64,000 bases of DNA, from contig JBLKRX010000024.1 of the NCBI GenBank assembly GCA_047608075.1, positions 8,630 to 72,629 of the forward strand, written 5' to 3'. Position 1 is the stretch's first letter. Every line of letters begins with the position of its first letter. The notes below the pieces were generated by a model, which was not told the origin of the DNA, did not search any database, and worked only from the letters and a program-made list of their open reading frames with translations. This document shows, piece by piece, positions 51,119 through 60,366 of this stretch. Origin of the DNA: Ferdinandcohnia humi_A (lineage in GTDB: Bacteria > Bacillota > Bacilli > Bacillales > Bacillaceae_L). Position numbers and translations under genes: made by a program.

Positions 51119-51790
51119 ATGAATATTTTAGAAGTAACACTTCAAACAACTAATTTAGAAAAAATGAAACGTTTTTATATCGATTTGCTACACATACCTT
51201 TAATCAAAGAAAATGAAGAATCATTTACATTATCAATTGGATGTTCAAAACTATCATTTCAAAAAGGAAAAAACGAATCAAATTATCACTTTGCAATAAA
51301 CATTCCTATAGAAAAAATAAAAGAAGCTCAGGAATGGTTATCCGAAAAAGTTAATCTATTAACTGAAAAAGGAGAACAAATTATCCTTTTTCCTAGTCCA
51401 TGGAATGCTCAGTCATTATTCTTTTTAGACCCAACAGGAAACATTGTAGAATTCATAGGAAGAGAAAGGGTACATTTCGAAAGTAATGAGCCTTTTAACA
51501 GTCATTCCTTACTATGTTTGAGTGAAATAGGATTCCCAGTAACAAATCCAGATGAAATGAAGAATGAAATTAGGGATCTCAATTTACCGATATTTAGAGA
51601 TTTTGAAAGCTTTAAAGCTTTTGGTGATGATAATGGGTTATTTATCGTAGTTCATAAAGCCCGTGAGTGGTACATGGGGAACAACATCCCGATTATCTCT
51701 CCCATTAATGTGAAAATTAGTGGTGCCAAGACTAACAGAATCGAGATAAAAAATCATCCATATACAATCGAGGTTATAAGTGAAAAATGA
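51119..51790 (+). CDS. VOC family protein, two-domain form
   Basis: The 223-residue protein begins with a clear VOC domain (ILEVTLQTTNLEKMKRFYID then FFLDPTGNIVEFIGRE). It has a second, weaker domain (LLCLSEIGFPVTNPDEM to NRIEIKNHPYTIEVIS). The two-domain layout recalls catechol 2,3-dioxygenase-like proteins, but the metal ligands of the second half are not clear. AAAGGAGTAAATCTTT precedes the ATG. Ligand is unknown. Confidence 0.8.
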   Translation: MNILEVTLQTTNLEKMKRFYIDLLHIPLIKENEESFTLSIGCSKLSFQKGKNESNYHFAINIPIEKIKEAQEWLSEKVNLLTEKGEQIILFPSPWNAQSLFFLDPTGNIVEFIGRERVHFESNEPFNSHSLLCLSEIGFPVTNPDEMKNEIRDLNLPIFRDFESFKAFGDDNGLFIVVHKAREWYMGNNIPIISPINVKISGAKTNRIEIKNHPYTIEVISEK

Positions 51791-51973
51791 TTCTTCAAAT
51801 TAGTCATCGTTTTTTTAGATGTACATTTACCCTCTTATAACCTTATAAAGCTTCAAAAGCAGCTTACTATGAAAAACGTCAGACTTGAGATGTAGGTATA
51901 TTGAGACTAATTACGAATGTTAAAAAATTCCTTGCAAACTTATTATAAATATATAAATAAGTATTGGAGCTGA

Positions 51974-52516
51974 ATGGAATTGAATTTGTTAGTTATTAGT
52001 GGAGGTCCAAATAAAAGTGGTAACACAAGAATTGTCTCTAGGTATTTATCCCAGGCATATAATATTGATTTATTTGATCTAAGTGAAATTGTGCTGCCAC
52101 TATTTAATGGTGAAAAAGAACAGGATGAAAATAAAAGTGTAAAACTGCTTAGAAACGCGGTTGATAAAACTGATGGTATTCTACTTGTAACGCCAGAGTA
52201 TCATAATGCAATGAGTGGTGCCTTAAAGAATGCAATTGAATTTTTGGGGAGTAAACATTTTGAGCATAAGCCAATTGGTCTCATAGCTGTATGTGGAGGA
52301 GGAAAGGGCGGGATTAACGCTTTAAATAATATGCGTACAGTAGCAAGAAGTTTATATGCAAATGTGTTATCCAGACAATTGGTTATTGATCCTATATCAA
52401 TAGATAGGGAAAATAAGAATCTTTACGATAATGTGACTTCAAAAATAAATGATCTACTAGATGAGCTTTTCTTATACACGAAAATACATATAACCTATAA
52501 AGAGAGAATTTCTTAA
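51974..52516 (+). CDS. NADPH-dependent FMN reductase
   Basis: The 180-residue flavodoxin-like protein has the phosphate-binding loop LVISGGPNKSGNTRIVSR and the conserved ILLVTPEYHNAMSGALKNAI block. ICGGGKGG-like residues near 110 (VCGGGKGGINALNNMR) contact the isoalloxazine ring. It reduces FMN, quinones or azo compounds with NADPH as a dimer and resembles YhdA/Azr. ATG 51974 is four bases from GGAG; a TTG at 51980 is the alternative start. It is monocistronic. Confidence 0.88.
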   Translation: MELNLLVISGGPNKSGNTRIVSRYLSQAYNIDLFDLSEIVLPLFNGEKEQDENKSVKLLRNAVDKTDGILLVTPEYHNAMSGALKNAIEFLGSKHFEHKPIGLIAVCGGGKGGINALNNMRTVARSLYANVLSRQLVIDPISIDRENKNLYDNVTSKINDLLDELFLYTKIHITYKERIS

Positions 52517-52588
52517 CTTGATTTTTAAGGAAAGATAACTTATTAAAATAACTGATTGAATATTGGTTTATAAGAAGGTGGGGAAAAT

Positions 52589-53065
52589 ATGATGATTAAA
52601 GGACTATATGAAGCCCATTTACCTGTAAGTAATTTAAGGATATCAGTAGAGTTTTACAGAAAACTAGGTTTAGAACTATGTAGCGAAATAACAGACACAT
52701 CAAAAGTTGCTTTCTTTTGGGTGGAGAAAGGCAAAAGCTGGATTGGTTTATGGGAAAACGATGAAGCAGTATCTACAAAATATCACCCTTCATTACGTCA
52801 TTTAGCCTTTAGGGTAGAGTTAGATGATTTAAAGAAGGCGAAATTGAAATTAAGAGAAAATGGGATAGAACTAAGGGGAGATTTTGGACTAGACCCAATA
52901 GAACCTATAGTTATGCCCTATAATGGCCATGCAATGATTTATTTGAATGATCCAGATGGTAATAGTGTTGAATTGATTACTTACTTAGAAAAAGTATCAG
53001 AAAACCATGAAATAATGTATTTGAGCGAATGGGAAGAAACAATAGGATCAAATCAAGTCCAATGA
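52589..53065 (+). CDS. VOC family protein (glyoxalase-like)
   Basis: The 158-residue protein has one VOC domain. IKGLYEAHLPVSNLRISVEF, YRKLGLELCSEITDTSKVAF, LRHLAFRVELDDLKKAKLKL and MIYLNDPDGNSVELITYLEK contain the usual His and Glu ligands. It is near other redox and detoxification genes. AAGGTGGGG precedes two possible ATGs (52589 and 52592). Ligand is unknown. Confidence 0.87.
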   Translation: MMIKGLYEAHLPVSNLRISVEFYRKLGLELCSEITDTSKVAFFWVEKGKSWIGLWENDEAVSTKYHPSLRHLAFRVELDDLKKAKLKLRENGIELRGDFGLDPIEPIVMPYNGHAMIYLNDPDGNSVELITYLEKVSENHEIMYLSEWEETIGSNQVQ

Positions 53066-53213
53066 CTAAATTTTTGCGGATATAGGGAAGATGATTTCTA
53101 ATTAATAGGGGTTAAAAACAGGGCTATTCAACAGTTATAGAAGATGCTATGGTTAATTGGTAAGGAAAATAAAGTAAATGAAATTAAATATTTCAATTGG
53201 GGGACTCTTTTCC

Positions 53214-54107
53214 ATGAATTCTGCATTGATATTAGGTGGAACACAATTCTTCGGAAAAAAACTTGTTCATATTTTACTAGATAAAGGAGTAAAAGTAACA
53301 ATTGCAACTAGAGGAACGACACCGGATTCGTTTGGCGACCAAGTTGAAAGACTAATTATTAATAGAGAGGATAGAGCCTCACTAGAAAAGGCGTTTACTA
53401 CTAAACATTGGGATGTTGTGTACGATCAAACTTGCTATTCATCTGAAGAGGCTCGAGATGCAATGGAAGTGCTTGATGGGAAAGTTGGCAGATATGTATT
53501 CACCTCAAGCCAAGCCGTGTATGATTTTGGTCATTTGAGAAGCGAAAGTGAATTTAATCCATTAGCTTTCCAGCCTGAGTTAAAAAAGAGAAATGAGTAT
53601 TCTGGGATAACTGGTTATCAGGAAGCAAAAAGAGCAGCAGAAGCAATTCTTTTCCAGAATTCCAATGTTCCTGTTGTCGCGGTTCGATTTCCTATAGTAG
53701 TTGGCAAGGATGATTATACGAATCGACTAAAATTCCATGTCGATAAAATTGTACAAGGGGAACCAATTGGGATTCCTAATCCATCATTACGTTTTAGCTT
53801 TATTGAATCAAGTGAAGCTGCTGCATTTTTATATGAAATGGGAAGAAGTACGTTTGAGGGACCAATTAATCCTGGCTCGCAAGGCGACATTTCGTTAAAA
53901 GAACTGATTGATGTGATTGAGGTACGAAGTAACAAGGTAGCTAATGTAAGTAGGGATATAAATATTTCGCCATATTCGATGGAAGGTTCATTTTCTGTCA
54001 ATACTAATCTTGCAAGTAGCCTTGGATTCAAGTTCAAACCTCTTGATGAGCTAATAGGAGGTCTCATTAACTATTATATACAAACACAAGCGGAGACTAT
54101 CAAGTAA
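53214..54107 (+). CDS. NAD-dependent epimerase/dehydratase (SDR)
   Basis: The 297-residue extended SDR begins with the Rossmann motif ALILGGTQFFGKKLVHILLD. It continues with VVYDQTCYSSEEARDAMEVL, VFTSSQAVYD (catalytic Ser region) and SGITGYQEAKRAAEAILFQN, which holds the YxxxK motif. The pattern resembles CSP41/isoflavone reductase-like proteins. The substrate is probably a nucleotide sugar or unknown metabolite. ATG 53214 has GGGGGA nine bases upstream; the frame from 53178 lacks a site. Confidence 0.87.
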   Translation: MNSALILGGTQFFGKKLVHILLDKGVKVTIATRGTTPDSFGDQVERLIINREDRASLEKAFTTKHWDVVYDQTCYSSEEARDAMEVLDGKVGRYVFTSSQAVYDFGHLRSESEFNPLAFQPELKKRNEYSGITGYQEAKRAAEAILFQNSNVPVVAVRFPIVVGKDDYTNRLKFHVDKIVQGEPIGIPNPSLRFSFIESSEAAAFLYEMGRSTFEGPINPGSQGDISLKELIDVIEVRSNKVANVSRDINISPYSMEGSFSVNTNLASSLGFKFKPLDELIGGLINYYIQTQAETIK

Positions 54108-54113
54108 AATAAG

Positions 54114-54140
54114 AACACCTCATGTTTTTCATGAGGTGTT
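54114..54140. terminator. Bidirectional terminator
   Basis: AACACCTCATG, TTTTT, CATGAGGTGTT: a perfect 11-bp stem between convergent genes. Confidence 0.85.
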
Positions 54141-54158
54141 TATTCAGTATACGAAGAT

Positions 54159-55067
54159 TTAGAGATTTCCAAACACATACTCATCTAACATGGTTTTTAA
54201 ATCTGCAAAGATATTTGGTCTAATTTCATATCTTTCATACTTAGCCGAGAAGTCCTTTACAGTCCTAAGAAGTCCAGCAATTCTTAGCAAGGTAAGGTGG
54301 TAATGGAGATTGCTTTTGGATATTTTTATTTCTTTAGAGAGTTCAGTTAGGTTGTATGATTTTTGTGCCAATAATTTTAGAACCTGAAGCCGTTTTTCAT
54401 CCCCTAACGCACGGGTCATTCTTGATAATTTCACTTGGGGAATCATATTACCATCCCTTGGAAGATCAAAGGCATAGGTGATGAAAATAACATTATTCAG
54501 ATCAGAGACAAAATTCAATGGAGTTAGATGGTGACTTGGTACTAGAACAGCTAGACTTGTTTGCTGCGTTGGGATGATACGAATACCGTTTGTTAACTCT
54601 TCTATAAGGTCAATTGGATCATATTTGTTTTTTTCACCATTCAATAATTTGGATTTTTCTATGAGCTTATTGTTAAGCTTCTCATCAATCATATAAATCT
54701 GATGCCAGGTACTTAAGAGACTAAGAAAGTGATCCCGAAATTCGCTTAATTCTCCTGGTAGTCCTTCACATAGGTAGGGAGAAAGAATTTCATATATTTC
54801 CCCAGGTTTTAGGTTTTTTAGCCATTCAAAGAATGTAACAATATCATGCTTAGCCGGGGATTTCCAAATAAGTACATTCATATATCCTAAATAAGTAAAC
54901 GGTTCGGATTCTTCTAAAATAGATAGGAATTCGGAGTCATTAACTTTGGTTTTAATATCATTTACCCACGATTTACCGAAATCGTGATAATTGTTTTTGG
55001 ATGAAAAGACAAATAAGCTATTTAATAATTCATAGACTGGACTATATTCACTTTCGATAATAAGCAA
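54159..55067 (-). CDS. ArsR-type winged-helix regulator with long N-terminal domain
   Basis: The 303-residue protein has an N-terminal helical region of about 215 residues without a known motif. An ArsR-like winged helix follows near the C-terminus (LSRMTRALGDEKRLQVLKLL, AQKSYNLTELSKEIKISKSN, LHYHLTLLRIAGLLRTVKD). This fits the DUF5937-type regulators, which sense unknown signals. No metal-binding Cys pair is seen. TTG at 55067 is preferred, with GGAGG seven bases upstream. The SDR and CoA-disulfide reductase genes flank it but are not clearly its targets. Confidence 0.82.
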   Translation of the reverse strand: MLIIESEYSPVYELLNSLFVFSSKNNYHDFGKSWVNDIKTKVNDSEFLSILEESEPFTYLGYMNVLIWKSPAKHDIVTFFEWLKNLKPGEIYEILSPYLCEGLPGELSEFRDHFLSLLSTWHQIYMIDEKLNNKLIEKSKLLNGEKNKYDPIDLIEELTNGIRIIPTQQTSLAVLVPSHHLTPLNFVSDLNNVIFITYAFDLPRDGNMIPQVKLSRMTRALGDEKRLQVLKLLAQKSYNLTELSKEIKISKSNLHYHLTLLRIAGLLRTVKDFSAKYERYEIRPNIFADLKTMLDEYVFGNL

Positions 55068-55262
55068 AGTTTTTTCCTCCAACTAAATTAGTACACTAAT
55101 AATAAAACATATTCAAATTAATTACCAGTTTGTTAGGGGCAAAAATTTTTGAACAATTATCTCATATTAGAAGTAGGTAGTGATGCTCATAATCACTTTT
55201 AAAAAGTCCATGTTTAAAACGAAGAAGAAAAAGGAAACTAAAAACAAAAGGGAGGGTTTGGT

Positions 55263-56603
55263 ATGAAATTTGTCATTATTGGAGGAGATGCAGCGGGAAT
55301 GAGCGCTGCTATGCAAATAGTTAGGAATAGTTCAGGGAATTCCATTATTGTTTTAGAAAAAGGTGGTATTTATTCGTATGGGCAATGTGGCTTACCCTAT
55401 GTTGTGGGCGGTAAGATTGAATCAACCGATAAGGTGATTGCACGGACACAAGAGGAATTTCAGCAAAAATATGGTATCGATGCACGTGTTTTTCATGAGG
55501 TAAAAAGTATAGACATAAAAAACAAAGTTGTAAGTGGAATCATTCATAATACAGGCGAAGGATTTGATGAATCATATGATCGGTTACTAGTGGCAACAGG
55601 GGCAAGTCCGATCGTACCAAAATGGGAAGGTGTATCCCTACCGGGTATTTTTACTTTAAAAACAATTCCCGATACAGAGGAAATTCTTGATTTCCTTTAC
55701 AAAGGGGTTCGAGATGTCCAATCAGTTGTTGTCATTGGCGGTGGATATATAGGGTTAGAGATGGCTGAGAATTTTGCTGAATTAGGAAAAGACGTTACCA
55801 TCGTCGAAAGAAATGAACAGCTAGCTGGCATATTTGATAATGAAATGTCTGAGCTAATACATCAGGAAGCAAAAAAACATAATGTTAAACTCAGAATGGG
55901 AGAATCGGTTGAAGGGTTTATCGGAAACCAATTTGTCGAATATATAAAGACAGACAAGGGGGAAATCAAAGCTGATATAGTGCTTGTTGCAACTGGCATA
56001 CGACCAAATACTTCATTCTTAGACGGAACAGGCATAGTGTTAGGTGTGAATAATGCCATACGAGTAAATGCCTATATGCAGACAAATATTGAGGATGTTT
56101 ATGCAGCAGGTGATTGCGCAACCCAATACCACCGTGTTAAGGAGCGGGATGATCATATCCCTCTAGGTACTCATGCGAATAAGCAAGGTAGAATTGCAGG
56201 GTTAAATATGGTCAACATACCTGCAACATTTAAAGGTGTTGTAGGTACATCGATTATTAAGTTTTTTGACCTTTCACTGGGAAGAACAGGACTGAGCGAA
56301 AAAGAGGCAAGTGCCTTAAATTTTCCTACGGCTACTGTATTTATTGAATCAAAGGATATTGCAGGATATTATCCGAATGATAAAAAGTTAACTGTGAAAC
56401 TGGTATATCATAAAGAAACTCAAAAGCTACTCGGTGGACAGGTTATTGGTGAAAATGGAGTAGATAAACGGATAGATGTCCTTTCAACAGCTTTGTACCA
56501 CTCGATGACTGTTGACGAGCTATTGGATTTAGATTTGGCGTATGCTCCGCCATACAATGGAGTGTGGGACCCCATTCAACAAGCGGCAAGAAGAGTGAAA
56601 TGA
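55263..56603 (+). CDS. cdr: CoA-disulfide reductase/FAD-dependent pyridine nucleotide-disulfide oxidoreductase
   Basis: The 446-residue flavoenzyme belongs to the CoADR/NADH oxidase group. FAD-binding VIIGGDAAGMSAAMQI, the single active-site Cys in YSYGQCGLPYVVGG (about residue 43), NAD-binding VVVIGGGYIGLEMAENFAEL and the second FAD loop VYAAGDCATQYH are intact. The C-terminal dimerisation domain ends AYAPPYNGVWDPIQQAARRV. It reduces CoA disulfide (or bacillithiol and persulfide-like thiols) with NAD(P)H, which suits Bacillaceae that lack glutathione. No rhodanese domain is fused. GGGAGGGTTTGGT precedes the ATG. Confidence 0.9.
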   Translation: MKFVIIGGDAAGMSAAMQIVRNSSGNSIIVLEKGGIYSYGQCGLPYVVGGKIESTDKVIARTQEEFQQKYGIDARVFHEVKSIDIKNKVVSGIIHNTGEGFDESYDRLLVATGASPIVPKWEGVSLPGIFTLKTIPDTEEILDFLYKGVRDVQSVVVIGGGYIGLEMAENFAELGKDVTIVERNEQLAGIFDNEMSELIHQEAKKHNVKLRMGESVEGFIGNQFVEYIKTDKGEIKADIVLVATGIRPNTSFLDGTGIVLGVNNAIRVNAYMQTNIEDVYAAGDCATQYHRVKERDDHIPLGTHANKQGRIAGLNMVNIPATFKGVVGTSIIKFFDLSLGRTGLSEKEASALNFPTATVFIESKDIAGYYPNDKKLTVKLVYHKETQKLLGGQVIGENGVDKRIDVLSTALYHSMTVDELLDLDLAYAPPYNGVWDPIQQAARRVK

Positions 56604-56691
56604 TTTTTCTGTTGGAAGATGATACCTACATTTTTTTAATTGACGGATTCGTAGGTGTTCGATAATATATGTAAAAGATACCCGTGCTTAA

Positions 56692-56736
56692 ACGGGAGAG
56701 GTTCATAGCCGAAACCCTCTATAAAAAACTATGGAT
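56692..56736 (+). promoter_or_regulatory. PreQ1-I riboswitch aptamer
   Basis: The sequence AGAGGTTCATAGCC, then GAAACCCTCT, then ATAAAAAACTATGG fits the preQ1 class I aptamer. AGAGG (56697-56701) pairs with CCTCT (56716-56720) as P1, CATAG pairs with CTATG in the A-rich tail to form the pseudoknot, and the AAAAAA tract occupies the groove. It precedes a terminator, queF and yhhQ. PreQ1 binding is expected to favour termination, so the operon is on when the queuosine precursor is scarce. Confidence 0.92.
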
Positions 56737-56749
56737 ACATGACAGTCAT

Positions 56750-56778
56750 GCCATGTCCATATAAGGACATGGCTTTTT
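56750..56778 (+). terminator. Riboswitch-controlled terminator
   Basis: GCCATGTCC, ATATAA, GGACATGGC, TTTTT: a perfect 9-bp stem 14 bases after the aptamer. It is the expression platform of the preQ1 riboswitch. Confidence 0.9.
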
Positions 56779-56866
56779 ATGTTTTATGTTCCTGTTTTCA
56801 ATAGAATGGCAGAAGTGAATCTCTCTTTTTGTTGGGTTAATCAACATTTTATAGGGAGGTTTTATT

Positions 56867-57367
56867 ATGTCTGGAAGAAAGACTGAAGAAGGTTTAAAGG
56901 ATTTAACATTATTAGGGAATCAAAATACGAAGTATACATTTGAGTATGCGCCTGAGGTATTGGAGGCGGTGGATAATCTCCATGTGAATCGGGATTATTT
57001 TGTAAAATTTAATTGCCCGGAGTTTACGAGTCTTTGTCCACTTACACACCAGCCTGATTTTGCAACAATGTATATCTCATATATACCAGACAAGAAAATT
57101 GTAGAAAGCAAATCATTAAAGCTTTATTTATTTAGTTTCCGAAATCATGGGGATTTCCATGAGGATTGTGTAAACATTATTATGAACGACCTTATCAAGC
57201 TACTTGACCCACGCTATATTGAGGTTTGGGGTAAATTCACACCACGTGGTGGAATCTCTATTGACCCATGGTGCAACTATGGAAAACCGGGTACAAAATA
57301 TGAGGAAATGGCTCAATTTAGATTAATGAATCATGACCTTTATCCTGAAAAAGTAGATAACCGCTAA
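56867..57367 (+). CDS. queF: 7-cyano-7-deazaguanine (preQ0) reductase QueF
   Basis: The 166-residue enzyme reduces the nitrile of preQ0 to the amine of preQ1 with NADPH, in the synthesis of queuosine in tRNA. It is the short single-domain form. The nucleophile Cys lies in KFNCPEFTSLCPLTHQPDFA, the NADPH-binding QueF motif in VESKSLKLYLFSFRNHGDFH, and the C-terminal WGKFTPRGGISIDPW is conserved. GGGAGG precedes the ATG. It is controlled by the preQ1 riboswitch and followed by the precursor transporter 13 bases later. Confidence 0.96.
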   Translation: MSGRKTEEGLKDLTLLGNQNTKYTFEYAPEVLEAVDNLHVNRDYFVKFNCPEFTSLCPLTHQPDFATMYISYIPDKKIVESKSLKLYLFSFRNHGDFHEDCVNIIMNDLIKLLDPRYIEVWGKFTPRGGISIDPWCNYGKPGTKYEEMAQFRLMNHDLYPEKVDNR

Positions 57368-57379
57368 GGGGGAGTTCAT

Positions 57380-58006
57380 ATGATTTTATATTTAAATGGC
57401 ATTTTTGTTGGACTCCTTATATTAGCGAATATTGTTGCCGTTAAGCTATTTAGTGTAGGAAGCTTTGCAATGCTTCCTGCGGCAGTTATTGTTTATGTTT
57501 TTACCTATCCGTTAATTGATGTAATTGTAGAGGTATACGGTAAGAAGGAAGGACAGCGAACGGTTCAGGCAGGTCTTATCACACAAGTACTAGCACTTAT
57601 ATTTATATCGATAACAATTCAGCTACCGGCAGCACCTGTGTTTACGGAACAGACGTCTTTTGAAACCATTTTAAGTGGAAGCTTCCGTGTCATTTTGGCT
57701 AGCTTAATCTCGTACGCGGTTAGTCAAAATCTAGATGTTTATGTATTTAATCGTTTAAAAGCTAAGCATGGTCAGAAAAAACTTTGGCTACGTAATAATG
57801 CATCAACCATGCTAAGTCAGTTAGTGGATACAAGCATATTTATTACGATTGCATTTATCGGAACGATGCCAATAACGGTCCTAGTTGGATTAATCTTTAC
57901 ACAGTATATTTTTAAGTTTATAGCTTCAATCCTGACTACGCCCATTGTCTACTTATTAGTAGGAATCATTCGAAAGAAAGAACCAACAACAGCGTTACAG
58001 GGATAA
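57380..58006 (+). CDS. yhhQ: Queuosine precursor transporter (YhhQ/VUT family)
   Basis: The 208-residue, six-helix membrane protein matches the YhhQ (VUT) family, which imports preQ0 or preQ1. Blocks are VFTYPLIDVIVEVYGKKEGQ, NLDVYVFNRLKAKH and LSQLVDTSIFITIAFIGTMP. Its place directly after queF under the preQ1 riboswitch supports this role. The de novo genes queC, queD and queE are not in the window, so salvage may matter here. AAGGGGGAG precedes the ATG, and a strong terminator ends the operon. Confidence 0.9.
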   Translation: MILYLNGIFVGLLILANIVAVKLFSVGSFAMLPAAVIVYVFTYPLIDVIVEVYGKKEGQRTVQAGLITQVLALIFISITIQLPAAPVFTEQTSFETILSGSFRVILASLISYAVSQNLDVYVFNRLKAKHGQKKLWLRNNASTMLSQLVDTSIFITIAFIGTMPITVLVGLIFTQYIFKFIASILTTPIVYLLVGIIRKKEPTTALQG

Positions 58007-58037
58007 AAAAATGCACACGAAAACTCGTGTGCATTTT
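58004..58037. terminator. Bidirectional terminator after yhhQ
   Basis: AAAATGCACACGA, AAAC, TCGTGTGCATTTT: a perfect 13-bp stem, shared with the convergent GNAT gene. Confidence 0.9.
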
Positions 58038-58043
58038 ACAGTT

Positions 58044-58976
58044 TTATGATTTTTTTTGATAACAGGCAATTTGGAAGGTTGGTTTCATACCGACGCTTTC
58101 ATATAATCGATTTGCTCCCGTGAGACTGTTTGCATCAACATTTAATAAAACAGTTGTTATGTTTCTTCGGTAACTCTCTTTGAAGACGGTGGTAAGCAGA
58201 GTAGCGCCTATCCCTTTTTTTCTACCTATTCGTTTTACTCCAAGGTACTCAACATATGTTCCCTCTGGGAAGGTCTTGCAGATAATAAAACCTACCAGCT
58301 CATCCCTATAGTATGTGACATACCAAAGCGATGGATCATGTTGGTCAGTACTTCTTTTTTGAATCCATTCTTCAAATGGTTCTTCATAATAACCTCTTGT
58401 ATCTTTAAATGATTCTACATAAGCCTCATAAAGCCCTTGTGAATCTCGACTCTTATCAAATCGAAGGAGTTGAACATCATCTGGCAAATCTGTTGTCACT
58501 GGTTCATTTGTCATTGTAATAACCATGCGGCTATACACTTTATCAAACTGATATCCATTTCCATCAAGTAATTGAATGGCTAGTTGATTTTGTGCAGGGA
58601 CGAACTGGTTTAGCTCGTAAGCTATATTTTCTTTTTGGTACTTTACAATATATTCTTGTGCTCGTTGCTCCATGTTCTGAAGTAAAAGAGGACCTACTCC
58701 ACGTCCGTACCAGGACGGATGAATGAATCCATAACAATCAAGACGACCTTGACTTATTTCTTCTAAAAATCCATAGCCGACAAGGGTATTATTATTTTGG
58801 ATAATCCATGTATTTTTACTGATTGGGATATTCCCCCATATACCTAAAACATCTTCAATTGTACAATCCGGAACACCATATTCTTCAATATCAGATGCAA
58901 TAATTAAATCGGTAACCTTTCTCGCATCCTCTAAAGTAGCGGGTCGTACTGAATAGATAGAATCATGATTAACCAT
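58044..58976 (-). CDS. Two-domain GNAT acetyltransferase
   Basis: The 311-residue protein has an N-terminal degenerate GNAT domain (SVRPATLEDARKVTDLIIAS; WYGRGVGPLLLQNMEQRAQE). A complete C-terminal one follows, with GVKRIGRKKGIGATLLTTVF as acetyl-CoA loop and NVDANSLTGANRLYESVGMK. Such double-GNAT proteins include mycothiol synthase-like and N-acyl transferases; the substrate is unknown. ATG 58976 has AGGGGGA six bases upstream; the longer frame lacks a site. Single gene. Confidence 0.87.
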   Translation of the reverse strand: MVNHDSIYSVRPATLEDARKVTDLIIASDIEEYGVPDCTIEDVLGIWGNIPISKNTWIIQNNNTLVGYGFLEEISQGRLDCYGFIHPSWYGRGVGPLLLQNMEQRAQEYIVKYQKENIAYELNQFVPAQNQLAIQLLDGNGYQFDKVYSRMVITMTNEPVTTDLPDDVQLLRFDKSRDSQGLYEAYVESFKDTRGYYEEPFEEWIQKRSTDQHDPSLWYVTYYRDELVGFIICKTFPEGTYVEYLGVKRIGRKKGIGATLLTTVFKESYRRNITTVLLNVDANSLTGANRLYESVGMKPTFQIACYQKKS

Positions 58977-59158
58977 TATTAATCCCCCTGGATGACAAAT
59001 AGTGAGATACATCCTACGATTATAGCTTTGTGGTTTAAATTATAGTAACTTTCTGACAATTAAACAATAAAAATTTAAGGAAAAATATGGTTGTATTTAA
59101 CGCTACGTAGTGATACGATATACAGTAAGTAGAATAACGATATAATGGAGGTGAAAGA

Positions 59159-59506
59159 ATGAGCAAAACAGAGATAATTAAGGGTAGTACAAGTATGATT
59201 TTGTTATCTTTACTGTCTGAGAAGGAAATGTACGGTTATGAAATTACAGAAAAGGTCCATGAGATTAGCGAAGGCTTCCTTACCTACAAGGAAGGTACGT
59301 TGTATCCAGCGCTAAAGAAGCTAGAACTAAATGGACATGTTGATAGCTATTGGCAAAATTCAACTGATGGTCCACGACGTAAATATTACCGAATTACTTC
59401 ATCTGGAAAAAAGGCATTAGAAGAACAAAAGCATGAATGGAATGTGTTCAGAAGAATTATGTACCGAATTGTAGGTGATGGAATTGTCGGAACGTCAGGT
59501 AATTAA
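59159..59506 (+). CDS. PadR family regulator (short, s1-like)
   Basis: The 115-residue winged-helix protein reads STSMILLSLLSEKEMYGYEI, TEKVHEISEGFLTYKEGTLY and PALKKLELNGHVDSYWQNST. It lacks the large C-terminal domain. It is translationally coupled to the DUF1700-like gene, which overlaps its end. This pairing is frequent, with the PadR protein controlling its partner. Upstream, GATACGATATACAG and AACGATATAATGG form a loose repeat around the promoter. GGAGG precedes the ATG. Confidence 0.9.
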   Translation: MSKTEIIKGSTSMILLSLLSEKEMYGYEITEKVHEISEGFLTYKEGTLYPALKKLELNGHVDSYWQNSTDGPRRKYYRITSSGKKALEEQKHEWNVFRRIMYRIVGDGIVGTSGN

Positions 59507-60335
59507 AGAGATTGAAGAGTATATAACAAAGCTTTTGGATAATGTCCATCTTGTTGGAGATGAAAAAAGAGAAATAGAGACTGAATGGAAGCAACATTTA
59601 TACGATCACTATGATGCATTACGAAAGCAAGGAGCCCAAAAAGGAGAAGCTATTCAGACAGTGATCCAACAGTTTGGAACTATTCCATTACTGCAGCAGG
59701 AGATCAATCAAACCTATCCAAGTTCAATAAAAAACCATATCTATAAAGAAATTATTATCGCGATTATTTGTATTGCAGCTAGCATAGTGGGTCCTGGATT
59801 ATTAATTGGTGCATATTTTCAAGCTTATTTTGTTACAACTCCAATTTTAGCTTTATTGTTTGCTCACTTTATTTATAGATATATCGTAAAAAAACAAACG
59901 TACTGGTTATTTTCGATTATCGGATTAGCCCTAATTTATGCTTTATTTATTCAACTTTTCCAATCCATTATTGGGAACGATTGGAATATGAATACTTATA
60001 TTACCAATTTATTTTCATTAAACTGGAGCGATTTAACAGGAGAAAATGGAATCTTTGAATTCACTACGGTTCACATGATGTGGTACGTAATTATAGCAAT
60101 GCAAATTATTTCGAAAAATAATTTTTTCCCAATTTGGCAAAAGGTATGCAATGCAAGTTTTCACTTTTGGTCAATGCTGTTAATTGGTATAATGCTTGCT
60201 AGATTTCAATCGAGTGCAGAATGGGCGATGATTTACTTAAATGTATTCCTTTTATATGCCTTTTTACAGCAAGTTGTTTCAATGAACTTGGTTTTGGTAT
60301 GTAAAGAAAGAATGAATCGAATGTTTGTAAGGTAA
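59484..60335 (+). CDS. DUF1700-like membrane protein with permease-prefix domain
   Basis: The product of about 284 residues has an N-terminal cytosolic helical domain (SERQVIKEIEEYITKLL; EIETEWKQHLYDHYDALRKQ; QFGTIPLLQQEINQTYP), the DUF1700/permease-prefix module. About six membrane helices follow (such as IIIAIICIAASIVGPGLLIG). It overlaps the padR gene. AGGTGAT favours TTG at 59484 as start; ATG 59478 and GTG 59475 overlap that site. In related operons such proteins respond to envelope stress, but function here is unproven. Confidence 0.8.
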   Translation: MSERQVIKEIEEYITKLLDNVHLVGDEKREIETEWKQHLYDHYDALRKQGAQKGEAIQTVIQQFGTIPLLQQEINQTYPSSIKNHIYKEIIIAIICIAASIVGPGLLIGAYFQAYFVTTPILALLFAHFIYRYIVKKQTYWLFSIIGLALIYALFIQLFQSIIGNDWNMNTYITNLFSLNWSDLTGENGIFEFTTVHMMWYVIIAMQIISKNNFFPIWQKVCNASFHFWSMLLIGIMLARFQSSAEWAMIYLNVFLLYAFLQQVVSMNLVLVCKERMNRMFVR

Positions 60336-60366
60336 AATGTATTAGCTTTCTTTTAAAGGAGGAGCT

